Below, piece after piece: positions 12,431-23,351 of a stretch of DNA of 64,000 nt. The stretch spans positions 1-64,000 of the forward strand of contig JBAMJV010000870.1 in the NCBI GenBank assembly GCA_037951105.1, in the 5' to 3' direction. Source of the stretch: Echinarachnius parma (Eukaryota > Echinodermata > Echinoidea > Clypeasteroida > Echinarachniidae). Numbering within the stretch: position 1 is the stretch's first letter; each line of letters opens with the position of its first letter. The notes under the pieces are model-generated. The model made no database searches, was not told where the DNA came from, and saw nothing but the letters and a program-made list of their open reading frames with translations. The position numbers were made by a program, and so were the translations under genes.

Positions 12431-12808
12431 TCGATTTTTTTATTTTATTTTTTACCTTAGATAATAATTATGGCAACATGTTTTTATAACTTATAGGCGA
12501 TCTTTTAAGTTGCAGTAAACAACATTTGTTTACTTTGTTGGTAGTTAACTCTTACACATACAACCCTAATTATTGACGAAGCAACCATTGAGTTACTAAT
12601 GTTAAAACGACAGTAGTTGGTTTTTAGGAATATCGCCCATATCGCAGCATTTCCGCGATGCATTATTCATTTCTCCTTAGAAACTACGGTAATAAGAGTG
12701 TTATAATGATATTTAGCATGTAAAAAGTATCATTAATGGCTTTTGACTAATATTAATATATATATATGTTTTATATTTATGAAATTCAAGTGTATTTTAT
12801 TCATGTTA

Positions 12809-13367
12809 TTAAAGGGATAGTTGAGTTCTGGTAAGGAGAGTACAGTTTTGGTGAAACTGAATTTTAGTAACCAAAACCTGCATCATTACATTACAAACTA
12901 ATAGTTATAACTAGAAAGGAACACAAAATTACAAATGACGTAGTAAAGATCATGTTATCATTCAAAAAGAGCCGTTAAAACGTAAGAGGGCGCTCTCTAA
13001 ACACTCATCGGTTTCAACCATTTTGAATAAAATATTGTGCATGTGATGCTTTGTTGAAATAGTGATTAGATAGAGAAATAACCAACAACTATTTAAATAC
13101 CTATTTTGTATCTTTTTGAAAAGAGGAAGCATTTTTTTGAATTTTTAACGGCTGGTTCAAAATTCTCTAATAAACCCGGGGCCCCAGGTTTATTACAAAT
13201 TGTTATATTTATGGATATTTCAGCCGTCTCTGAACCGATTTTGATCAAACAAAGATGATTTCATTATTTAAATATTATGCTCTTTCAAATTTTACACTCA
13301 GTTTTTCATTACCTCACAAAAAAAAGTAGTCTAGCGCCCTCTCTACCAAAACTCAACTATCCTTTAA
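12809..13367 (+). mobile_element. Family A MITE, copy 3
   Basis: TTAA flanks lie at 12809-12812 and 13364-13367. It is an intact copy of the 'GTTGAGTT' subtype with the central GGGGCCCC palindrome near 13179. It is non-coding. Confidence 0.92.
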
Positions 13368-13660
13368 TCATTAAAACCTTTCATTATTTTGTTTTAATCC
13401 AAAAAGCTCAGTAGCTAAATTATAAATTCAATTAAACAACAACAGCAATAAAACAGTATACATTTTCACGAATAAGTAACCTACAATTAATATTTATTTT
13501 TTGTGGCGTGCCTATCTATAGAGTTCTACATAAACTTAATAAATATGATACATTATTGTACTAATTATAATGACACAATAATCAAACTATGAATCAACCA
13601 GTGCAGAACGAATCCAGAGTATTCCGAGCTATATCATTATTCAGCATGTGAGAAGTATCA

Positions 13661-14164
13661 TTAAAGGGATAGTTGAGTTTTGCAAAGAGATGGCGCTACA
13701 CAAAATAATTTTTTTGTGAGATAATGAAAAGAGAGTGTCAAATTTGAAAGAGCGTACCATTTTAATGGCAGAATAAAATTTATTTGATCAAAATCGGTTC
13801 AGAAACGGCTGAAATATCCATAAACATATCCATTTGTAAGTGGGGCTCCACAAGTATTCGATAATTTTGAACCAGCCGTTAAAATTCGTTTTAAAATGCT
13901 TCCTCTTTTCAAATTTGTCAAAAGAGGTTTTGTGATAGTTGTTGATTATCTCTCTATCTAATCACTATATCACCGAAGCGCCCTCTTTAGTTTAAACAGC
14001 TCTTTTTGTATGATAACAGGCATTAACTTAAAGGTGTGTAAACATTTTGAGCATGGTGGAGTTATAACTATTAGTTTGTAATGTAATAGTGCCGGTTTTG
14101 GTTACTAACATTCAGTTTTTACTAAAACTTTACTCTCTCTAGCAGAACTCAACTATCCCTTTAA
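13661..14164 (-). mobile_element. Family A MITE, copy 4
   Basis: TTAA flanks lie at 13661-13664 and 14161-14164. It is inverted relative to copy 3 and more diverged: the central palindrome is reduced to a GTGGGGCTCCACAAG-type remnant. It sits only about 290 bp from copy 3, giving a head-to-head pair. Confidence 0.88.
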
Positions 14165-14395
14165 GGGCTAATATTAACGAATCAACAAGGTATATTATAG
14201 TTTCATAAACAATAACTCTTTATAGCTGTATTTGGGCTATATGTCAATATTCAATACATAGAAAGTGTCATTAATGTTGACAAAAGATATTGTTATTACC
14301 TCTCTAAAATTATATATTACTATAATGAACATGTGAAGCAAGTTCAAGAATAAAAGGCTAAATAATGAGAGGGTGTTGAGAAACACTCCATTTAG

Positions 14396-16245
14396 TTAAA
14401 GGGTACCACCATCCCAAAATAGTATCCTTATAAATGAAAGGTATCATCTTTAGTATTCCATTCCATCAACAAGTTCCAAAAATATGTGTCCAGAAAAAAA
14501 ATATTTGGAAAACGCATCACCATTCTAAAGCATGCGTTAAGGGGTCTGTATGTACGAGACTAAGTGTGTGCAGAGAGAACGAATCGCCCGGGATTCTATT
14601 CTCTCCAAACGTACGCGTGAATAGGATTGGCGCACTCGCAAATGTTTGGCCCGTATGGAACCAGGAAATACAGTGGTTCCGTAAGTTGGGGAAATTAATT
14701 GCTTTGTTTATGAATTAAACAACCCTTTGCAGAATGTTGGGTATCTAAACCCCTCAAAAAAAGTTCGGAAACTCAAGTTTCATCGATCATATCTCTCGTA
14801 TTTTTTAATAAGAATGCTCGAAATCGGTGTCACAATAAAGCCTCATTATATACCTTTCAAACGATGCATTATGTGTAGTGATTATGCAATTGGGGCGATT
14901 GCGGTAGCCCAGGGAATAGGGGGAGGCAGGAAGTGAAATCTCGCAAAATGGCCCCAATGCATTCAATTTACGAGTGCATGACTGTGTTGATCAGTTTTCT
15001 AAAGGTTAACATTCTATTGAATACTGCCACCCTTTCCAGTCATCAAAATCATTGGAATTTGATACCATTTTAATGGAAATGATCTCTTCATTAACGATGG
15101 CATATTAATCGTAAGGATTATGCAAATGGGGTGTGTGCAGCGAACCGGAATATGGAGATGGGTCGAGTGTGAAATCAGACAAAAAGATATGGAGTTGACA
15201 AAAAATCAGAGCGTTGCATTTTTTTCGAGCTTTTGGGAGGATGTTTTAGCATTTCAAATAAAATATTCATGATTTAAATTGATATCAACGGAAAGCCCAA
15301 TAACTCTTCTGTATGAAAATGTGACATTTATAATGATTTTTGTAAAGGGCGGCTGCAGGGAGATGAATGTGGGGGAGCCTCAAAAGTGACCCATTTCAAA
15401 ACGCTCTGATTTGGTGTCGGTATCTGTATACCATTGTGTAGAGGATGTAATGCGACTTGAATGAGTTGGCCATGAATGAGAGGAATTCAATTGAAAGCGC
15501 ATGAATAGTGACTTGAAATCAGAGTGTTTCATAATGGGTCACTTTTGAGGCTCCCTCCCATTCATCTCCCTGCAGCCGCCCTTTACAAAAATCATTATAA
15601 ATTTCACATTTTCATACAGAAGAGTTGTTGGGCTTTCCGTTGATATATTTGATCATGAATATTTTATTTGAAATGCTAAAAAATCCTCCCAAAAGCTCGA
15701 AAAAAATGCAACGCTCTGATTTTTTGTCAACTCCATATCTTTTTGTCTGATTTCACACTCGACCCATCTCCATATTCCGGTTCGCTGCTCACACTCCATT
15801 TGCATAATCCTTACGATTAATATGCCATAGTAATGAAGAGATAATTTCCATTAAAATGGTATCAAATTCAACAATTTTGATGAATGGAAAGGGTGGCAGT
15901 ATTCAATAGAATGTTAACCTTTAGAAAACTGATCAACACAGTCATGCACTCGTAAATTGAATGCATTGGGGCCATTTTGCGAGATTTCACTTCCTGCCTC
16001 CCCCTATTCTCTGGGCTACTGCAATCGCCCCAATTGCATAATCACTACACATAATACACCGTTTGAAAGGTATATAATGAGGCTTTATTGTGACACCGAT
16101 TTCGAGCATTCTTATTAAAAAATACGAGAGATATGATCGATCAAACTTGAGTTTCCGAACTTTTTTTGAGGGGTTTATTTGATATCACAAAACGGTACCA
16201 AAGCATATAATTATGTGTTGTTCTTTGCCTGGTGGTCCCCTTTAA
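14396..16245 (+). mobile_element. Family C TTAA element holding a 1.43-kb foldback
   Basis: The ends are TTAA-AGGGTACCACC and GGTGGTCCCCT-TTAA. The body (ATTCCATTCCATCAACAA, CCAGAAAAAAAATA, CGCATCACCATTCTAAAG, CGTACGCGTGAATAG) matches the uninterrupted copy at 41876-42272. The match is broken by a foldback inserted between GGGTATCTA and TTTGATATCACAAAACGG. Confidence 0.9.
14748..16175. mobile_element. Long foldback element (665-bp arms), TA target
   Basis: The left arm 14748-15412 and right arm 15516-16175 are near-identical inverted copies around a loop of about 103 bp. The terminus is AACCCCTCAAAAAAAGTTC and is flanked on both sides by TA. The empty site GGGTATCTATTTATTATCAC in the family C copy at 42.2 kb shows a simple TA duplication. 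No transposase is present. A Tc1/mariner-type source is inferred from the TA target only. Confidence 0.93.
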
Positions 16246-16640
16246 GTACTTCTACATGTTAATCATTCGTGTTTCATTCCACCGGGGTTCGTTCCTCGCA
16301 TTGGACACTCCTACTACGGACAGCCTCCAAGTTTTGTTACGGCCTGTCACGTTTTGTTGCGTTCACCCCGTTTTACTACAGCCGGCTAGGTTTCTCATAA
16401 CAAATGTTGACAGTTTAAAAATCTGGCCCGGCATCCACGGCAATCGCGGCAGTGTCACGTTTGCCCATTCCGTCCCCCCGCGTTGTCTCACGTCCATCCC
16501 GTTTTGTCCACGGTGGCCTGAAACGGGGCTGCCGTGGCTGCCGGGGACATGGTGTAAACGTAGCATAACTCAATTGGGAGGATTTTAAACTCTTTTTATG
16601 TCAGGGCTTAATTGTTCGATTACGCATGCTAATTCTGTGC
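16246..16640. repeat. Family D half-element with flanks shared with 19.77-21.23 kb
   Basis: AAGTACTTCTACATGTTAA..TTCGTTCCTC at 16245 matches 19766-19816. The family D right arm (CAGCCTCCAAGTTTTGTTAC to GGACATGGTGTAAACG) follows, then CATAACTCAATTGGGAGGAT to ATGAACACAGAAGAA, which matches 21131-21222. It is a duplicated segment whose middle differs. Confidence 0.75.
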
Positions 16641-19003
16641 ATGAACACAGAAGAATGTAGTAAGTTTATTGAAACATTACGACGAAATTAATGCTCTTTT
16701 ATGTAACAACAATATTCATATTTGTGCTCTTAATGAAACTAGGCTTGATGATTATATTATGAATTCTGAAATTGCTATTGACCATTATTGTTTAATAAGA
16801 AAAGATCGTAATAGACAAGGTGGTGGTGTTCCCATCTACATTCATGAAAGTTTGAAATTTGAGCATATATATATTGATTCTATTATAAATTTAGAAGCAG
16901 TAATTTTGAAGGTCAAATTGAAGAAGGTTAAGCCTCTAGTTTTTGTTACTTGGTATAGACCTCCCAATTCATCTCGTGAAGTATTGACTATGTATGAGAA
17001 TAATGCTATCCTCAATTGAAGTAAATGATACCACTGTTGTTTTGATGGGAGATGTAAAATATAATATCCTACAGAGCCCTTTAAGTACGGAATGTAAAAT
17101 ATACTGTCAGTTAAACGACATATTTGATTTGCATCATGTTAATACGACTAAATACACCCGTGTGACGAATCAATCGCGCTCTCTACTTGATGCAATCATA
17201 TATTATGTAATGATTTAGACAATGTACGTACTTTGGATGTAATAGATAAAGGCTTCAGTGATCATTCTTTGAGTTCTGTATCCTTGAAAGTGGGGCATAT
17301 AGACGATACACTTAATCACGTTAAATTGATTTCTTTTAGAAAATCTAAAGGAATTGATGTAAATGCATTTAGGGCAGACATGAGATCTCAGAAATGGTCG
17401 GAAGTGGAAGAGTGTCGTGATATAAATGAAGCACTCATTAAATGGGAGAGGCTAGTATTAGAAGTAGTTAATAAATATATGCCAATAAAAACTAAGAGGG
17501 TACGAAAAAAAACACTCTCCATGGATTAATGAGACTATATTTAATTTAATGAAAGAACGCGATAAAGTTAAAAAGAGAGCTAAAACTACTAATTTGGATG
17601 AAGATCGGAAAGATTATAAAAAGTTGCGTAATAAGGTAACGTACACAATTAAGAAGGCAAAAAACAATATTATACTGATAAAATACGCGATTATGAAGGT
17701 AGATCACAATCTTGGGAAGTTCTTAAGTCTTTGTTACCGCAAAAATCAAATATAAGTACTAGTAATAAGGATAGTGAACAATTAGTTAATGAATTTGATA
17801 ATCAATTTGCCAACGTCGCTGAGAAGTGCAATGTTGTGCACAATGATATTGATGTGAATTATGATGTAAATAGCAGAAATGTTTTAGAGTTGTCTTGTGT
17901 TTCTCATGTTGATGTCTTAAAAGAAATTTTATCATTGAAAAATAAGAAGTCTTTTGGTATTGATGGAATAAGCTCCTTTATTTTGAAATTATGTGGAATT
18001 GATATTGTTAAAAGTATAACATGTCTTATAAATGAATCTATTAGTCAAGGTATTGTCCCAATAAGATGGAAGATTGCAAAGATAATTCCGATTTTTAAAA
18101 AAGGCGACAAAACCGATCCAGATAACTATAGACCAATATCCTTATTACCTGCGGTTTCAAAGCTATTAGAAAAGGTCATTCAACGTCAACTTGTACGCTT
18201 CTTAACTGACAATAATACTTTGACAAAACACCAATCTGGTTTTAGATCGAAGCATTCAACAAGCACAACCTTAATACAAGTTACGGATGAATGGCTTATG
18301 TCTCTTGATAATGGTTTGTACACAGGGGTAGTTGCAGTTGATCTACAAAAGGCTTTTGACCTATAGTCAACCATGCTATTCTTTTAACCAAACTTACCGC
18401 CTGTACCGGATTGAATGGAAAATCTTATGAATGGTTCTACAGTTATTTGAATGATAGGCGTTTAACAACTTCAATTAATAATACAATGTCAACTGACTTA
18501 CCTGTGACGCATGGAGTACCACAAGGTTCTATACTGGGACCAATTCTCTTTTTAATTTTCATTAATGACATGCCCGATTGTTTTAATAGTTGTTCAGTTC
18601 ATCTATACGCAGATGATACAGTGTTATACTACTCAAATAAAAACCCGCAAACTATTGAAAATGTATTGAATACTGAACTACAGAATTTGCAGGTTTGGAT
18701 GGATCGTAATAAACTAAAGATAAATTGTACAAAAACAGTGTGTATGTTAATAGGTACTAAATGTATGTTACAAAAACAAAGTACATTGAATTTGCAAATA
18801 TATGACAATACAATTGAACAAGTCCAACATTTTAAATACCTAGGAATATTTATTGATTCAGAATTGAAATGGACTGTACACATTGATTATTTATGCAAAA
18901 AGATTAGTAAGATGGTCAGTTTCCTATGAAGATTAAGTAAATATATAAATGAGTCATGCTTGATATTGTTGTATAATGCTGTGATTATTCCACATTTTGA
19001 TTA
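16640..19003 (+). pseudogene. LINE-1: decayed APE-type non-LTR retrotransposon
   Basis: The endonuclease region (NETRLDD, RQGGG, TWYRPPNSS, MGDVKYN, SDHS) runs to about 17.3 kb. A linker follows (MPIKTKRVRKK, then a basic coiled stretch), and then the reverse transcriptase: GIDGISSFILK, WKIAKIIPIFKKGDK, NYRPISLLP, HQSGFRSKHST, a break, GVPQGSILGP, and the catalytic YADD near 18.61 kb. It is spread over at least six frame pieces. One clear lesion is a single-base shift near 18364, where FDL should continue into VNHAILL. The 5' part of the endonuclease is incomplete, and the 3' end stops abruptly at a PHFD motif near 19003, before the C-terminal domain. It is related to LINE-2 at 54-60 kb. It is non-functional and CR1/Jockey-like in type; the exact clade is not resolved. 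Confidence 0.9.
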
Positions 19004-19220
19004 ACATGTAGTTAATATCAGATACACATGTGTTAGTCAATGTGGCACCAACGTGTAATTAGCTAATACATGATTTGTGAAGTTGGCCTTGATTCTAACA
19101 CAATCACTCAAGCTCATCTCATTACAAAATGTATAGATGCCATTTCATTTTTAATATACTAATTTCAATCTCAATCACTCATTCTCATCTCATTACAAAA
19201 TGGAGAGATCCATTTCATTT

Positions 19221-19766
19221 TTAAAGGGGTAGTTTAGTTTTGGTAAGGCTGAACTTTAGTAGCCAAAACCTGCACAGTAACATTATAAACTAATAGTTAT
19301 AACTCCACCATGCTTGAAAGGTATACAAAATTACAAATGACTAAGTAAAAAGCCTGTTATCATTCAAAAAGAGCCATTAAAACACAAGAGGGCGCTTTTA
19401 AAAAAGGCATTGGCTTCAACCATTTTTCATACAAAATTATGCATGTGATGTTTTATTGATATAATGAGTAGATAGCGAGATCATCAACAACTATTTCTAA
19501 AACGCTTTTGAACATTTTTGAAAAAGTGCAAGCATTTTTAAATTTTTTTTTCTAAAAATCATCTAATTATTTGGGCCCCAAATAATTATAAGATCAGATA
19601 TATTTATTGATATTTCAGCCGTTTCTTGGTCGATTTTGACCAAATAAAGTTTATTCTGCCATTAAAATTGCATGTTCTCTCAAATTCGACACACAGTTTT
19701 TCATTACCTCACAAAAAAATTGTGATGTGCAGCGCCCTCTCTACCAAAACTAAACTACCGCTTTAA
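19221..19766 (+). mobile_element. Family A MITE, copy 5 ('GTTTAGTT' subtype)
   Basis: TTAA flanks lie at 19221-19224 and 19763-19766. The left TIR is AGGGGTAGTTTAGTTTTGGT and the right end is its near-perfect inverse. The left flank (CTCATCTCATTACAAAATG...) is present twice in tandem, the second copy abutting the element. Confidence 0.92.
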
Positions 19767-20087
19767 GTACTTCTACATGTTAAGCATTCGTGCTTCATTC
19801 CACTGGGGTTCGTTCCTCACATTGAACACTGCATATGAGGTTACAAGAGCCATTTTAATAATAATAATATAAATAACAACAATAATAATAATAATTATAG
19901 TGATATTAATAACAGTTGTAATCATAATGATAACAATATTGAGCAAAATAATAGTAATAATAATAACAGTAATAATAACAATAATGATGATGATAATAAT
20001 AATAATGATAATAAGAAAAGCAGTAATAACTATAATAATACGCATTCTAAATGTAATAATTATAATCATAATATGAATTATACAAAT
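19767..20087. repeat. Shared flank and (AAT)n-type microsatellite
   Basis: The first about 85 bp match 16246-16310. From about 19856 to 20083 the sequence is an imperfect AAT/AAC/ATGATG repeat. The 115-codon minus-strand frame of Ile/Val runs is a by-product. Confidence 0.85.
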
Positions 20088-20330
20088 GAAGAGCTCATTT
20101 CCAAAAGGCGCTAAATCCACTTTCCATAAACATTGAGTTTATGATATCAGTACATTAATGATTTACGTAGCTATCTAGTAATCCAAGTTGTAGGACTAAT
20201 GCCACAATCAAAATCAAAATATGGAAGGTTCCATGTTCATATTCCCATAGGCATGTGTACAAAATTGAGCAAAGAAATCTGTTTTTCTCGATAGTTAAAA
20301 AGTAGATTAACGCCTTTTGAAATTAAGCTT
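20088..20330. mobile_element. Foldback repeat, copy 2
   Basis: GAAGAGCTCATTTCCAAAAG at the left and CGCCTTTTGAAATTAAGCTT at the right; the interior CATTGAGTT...GTACATTAATG and CCCATAGGCATGTGTACAAA match copy 1 at 1083-1331. Confidence 0.8.
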
Positions 20331-20389
20331 ATGGTAATCTGATAAGTACTACAATGGCAGCGCTGAACATAAACTCTTGGCACTAATGC

Positions 20390-21140
20390 TACGTAATGTC
20401 CCCGGCGGCCACGGCAGCCCCGTTTGCCCAAAACGTAGTGCGCCGTGAGATTTTGACAAATTTTTCCTCTGTATTCAAGTTTTGTTAGGTCTTGCCAAGT
20501 TTTCTCACGGTCTATCACGGTATCCGTGACGGGCCGTGGGAGGAAGAGCCCCTTCCCCCTCTGATGGTGCGTTCACACCATGTTCCTGGCTGCCACGGCA
20601 GCCCCGTTGTAGGCCACCGTGGACAAAACAGGATGGACGTGAGACAACGCGGGGGGACGGAATTGGCAAACGTGACAGGCCGCGATTGCCGTGGATGCCG
20701 GGCCAGATTTGTAAACTGTCAACAAATTTGCCACGGCAGTCACGGTGCGGATGAGAAGCCTAGCATGCAATAGTAAAACGGGATGAACGCAACAAAACGT
20801 GACAGTACATAATAGGCCGTAACAAAACTTGGAGGCTGTCCGTAGTAAGACGGGAAAGGACCGTGAGATGTCGGGGAATGTCTTCCCGTCCTACTACGGA
20901 CAGCCTCCAAGTTTGGTTACGGCCTGTCACGTTTTGTTACGGCCTGTCACGTTTTGTTGCGTTCGCCCCGTTTTACTACGGCCTGCTAGGTTGCCGTGGC
21001 AAATTTGTTGACAGTTTAAAAATCTGGCCCGGCATACACGGCTGTCACGTTTGCCCATTCCGTCCCCTCGCGAATTGTCTCACGTCCATCCCGTTTTATC
21101 CATGGTGGCCTGAAACGGGGCTGCCGCGTAGCATAACTCA
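20390..21140. mobile_element. Family D GC-rich foldback, fullest copy
   Basis: The left arm (GTTCACACCATG, TGGCTGCCACGGCAGCCCCG, GGATGGACGTGAGACAACGC, CGATTGCCGTGGATGCCGGG, AGTAAAACGGGATGAACGCA) is mirrored in the right arm up to GGCCTGAAACGGGGCTGCCG near 21125. The centre is near 20870. Open frames of 60-97 codons run through both arms by base composition only. Confidence 0.8.
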
Positions 21141-21650
21141 ATTTGGAGGATTTTAAACTCTTTTTATGTCAGGGCTTAATTGTTCGATTACGCATGCTAA
21201 TACTTTGCATGAACACAGAAGAACATGCCCATGCACTTGCGCACACACACATACGCGCATGTCGCTCATATACAAACACACACATAATTGACGGGGGGGA
21301 GGGGGGGGGGGGGTGGTTGTCTGGGGCTAGTTGTCCAGGGGGGGGGGGGGGAGGGGGAGGGGGAGATGTCTGGGCGGGTAGTTCTTGCGGGATAGTTGTC
21401 CGAGGGTAGTTGTCCGTGGGTGGTTGTCTTGGGGGTTAATTGTCTTAGGGGGGGGGGGGGGGGGGGAAGGGGTAGTTGTCCTAGGGGGTAATTGTCTTGG
21501 GGTGTCCGGGGGGTAGTTGTCTTGGGGGGTAATTATCTTGGGGGGTAATTGTCCAGGGGGTACTTGTCTTGTGGAGTAATTGTCATAGGGGGTGATTATC
21601 CGGGTGGTAGTTGTCTTGGGGGGGGGGGGGGGGGGTAATTGTCTGGGGGG

Positions 21651-21990
21651 TAATAACAATAATAATAATACTAATATATCGCACTTATATAACGCCTAAT
21701 GCAGAGCAGCTCTAAGCGCATTATTACCCCTGGTCATATGGTACAGTTCAGACCCGCACAATTATCTTGTACACATTCTCAACTCCCCGGGGAGCATACT
21801 ATAGCGGCGGGCAACCCTATAGGTGCACCAAGCTAATTTTCATCAGACCAGGTACCCATTTATACACCTGGGTAGAGAGCAGCAATGTGGATTAAATGCC
21901 TTGCTGAAGGACAAACGGAGTGGGCAGGGTTCGAACTCGGAGTCTCACGATCAGAAAGCACGCGCTCTACCGATCTTGCCACACCACTTC
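21651..21990 (-). mobile_element. tRNA-derived SINE, copy 1
   Basis: On the minus strand the head reads TGTGGCAAGATCGGTAGAGC (A-box) and then GAGTTCGAACCCTGCCC (B-box), at about 21925-21985. A body follows, and a tail with AATGCGCTTAGAGC, GCGTTATATAAGTGCG and (TAT)n. This is the standard layout of a pol III-promoted SINE. The tail resembles that of L2-clade LINEs. Confidence 0.85.
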
Positions 21991-22408
21991 CGGGGGGTAA
22001 TTGTCCAGGGGGTAGTACTTCATAAACGTGCTGCCTACATAGTTAGCGGCAAGACCTAGGCTACACCATCACACGAAGTTTGAGAAAACCTTACTTGGCG
22101 CACTCTTATACAAACACACACATAATTGACGGGGGGGGGGGGGGGGGGTGGTTGTCTGGGGGGTAGTTGTCCGGGAGTAGTTGTCCGGGGGTAGTTGTCT
22201 TGCGGGCAGTGGGCCTAGGGGGGGGGGGGGGGGGGTGTCTGGGTGGTAGTTGTCTTAGGGGGTAGTTGTCCTAGGGGGTAATTGTCTTGGGGTTAGTTGT
22301 CCGGGGGTAGTTGTCTTGGGGGGTAATTGTCTTGTGGGTAGTTGTCTGGGGGGTAGTTGTCTTGGGGGTAATTGTCCGGGGGGTAATTGTCCGGGGGGGG
22401 GGGGGGGA

Positions 22409-22733
22409 TAGTAATAATAATATATCGCACTTATATAGTGCCTAATGCAGAACAGCCTCTAAGTGCATTATTACCCCTTGTCATATGGTACAGTTCAGAC
22501 CCGCACAATTATCTTGTACACATTCTCAACTCCCCGGGGAGCATACTAGGGGCGGGCAACCCTATAGGTGCACCAAGCTAATTTTCACCATACCAGGTAT
22601 CCATTTATACACCTGGGTAGAGAGCAGCAATGTGGATTAAATGCCTTGCTGAAGGACAAACGGAGTGGGCAGGGTTCGAACTCGGGGTCTCACGATCAGA
22701 AAGCACGCGCTCTACCGATCTTGCCACACCACT
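22409..22733 (-). mobile_element. tRNA-derived SINE, copy 2
   Basis: It is nearly identical to the copy at 21651-21990 and in the same orientation and position of the macro-repeat, so it probably arose by duplication of the whole unit rather than by a second insertion. Confidence 0.87.
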
Positions 22734-23351
22734 CTTGGGGGGTAATTGTCCAGGGGGTAGTACTTCATAAACGTGCTGCCTAAATAGTTAGCGGCAAGAC
22801 CTAGGCTACACCATCACACGAAGTTTTTGAAAACCTTACTTTGCCCACTCTTCTACAAACACACACATAATTGACGGGGGGGGGGGGGGGGGGCGGTTGT
22901 CTGGGGGGTAGTTGTCCGGGAGTAGTTGTCCGGGGATAGTTGTCTTGCGGGCAGTTGGCCTGGGGGGGGGGGGGAGGGGGGGAGGGGAGGGGGGTGTCTG
23001 GGAGGTACTTATCTTGGGGGGTTGTTGTCCTAGGGGGTAATTGTCTTGGGGTAGTTGTCTGAGGGGTAGTTGTCTTGGGGGGTAATTGTCTTGGGGGTAG
23101 TTGTCCGGGGAGTAGTTATCTTGGGGGTAATTGTCCTGGGTGGTAATTGTCATTGTCTTGGGGAGTAATTGTCATAGGGGGGTGATTGTCCGGGTGGTAG
23201 TTGTCCGGGGTGGGGGGGGGGGGGGGGGTAATTGCCTCTGGGGGTAATTGTCCGGGGGTAATTGTCCGGGGGGGGGGGTAATCGTCCGGGGGCGAAACAT
23301 GGGCTACACCATCACACGAAATTTTAGAAAACCTTACTTTGCCCACTCTTT

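Larger units (their letters stand above)
21270..23345. repeat. Macro-tandem of GGGGTAATTGTC minisatellite (three units)
   Basis: The marker TACAAACACACACATAATTG recurs at 21271, 22109 and 22854. Each unit then has poly(G), many imperfect about 15-bp repeats (GGGGTAGTTGTCC / GGGGTAATTGTCTT), and a closing block GCTACACCATCACACGAAGT. Units 1 and 2 (about 838 and 745 bp) each contain a SINE; unit 3 (about 490 bp) does not. Pro/Thr-rich frames on the minus strand are artefacts. Confidence 0.9.

Noticed and set aside
19773-20120. 115-codon Ile/Val-rich frame as a membrane protein
   Set aside because: It is a translation of an AAT-type microsatellite.
20492-21156. Overlapping 60-97-codon frames as genes
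   Set aside because: They lie in the arms of the family D foldback, and the same frames recur at 7.96-8.26 and 16.3-16.6 kb in partial copies.
21925-21988. Functional tRNA gene on the minus strand
   Set aside because: A- and B-boxes are present, but the head is fused to a SINE body and tail and duplicated with it, so it is a tRNA-derived SINE.
21327-23346. Pro/Thr-rich minus-strand frames as secreted mucin-like proteins
   Set aside because: They are translations of the GGGGTAATTGTC minisatellite and poly(G), with no signal peptide or exon structure.
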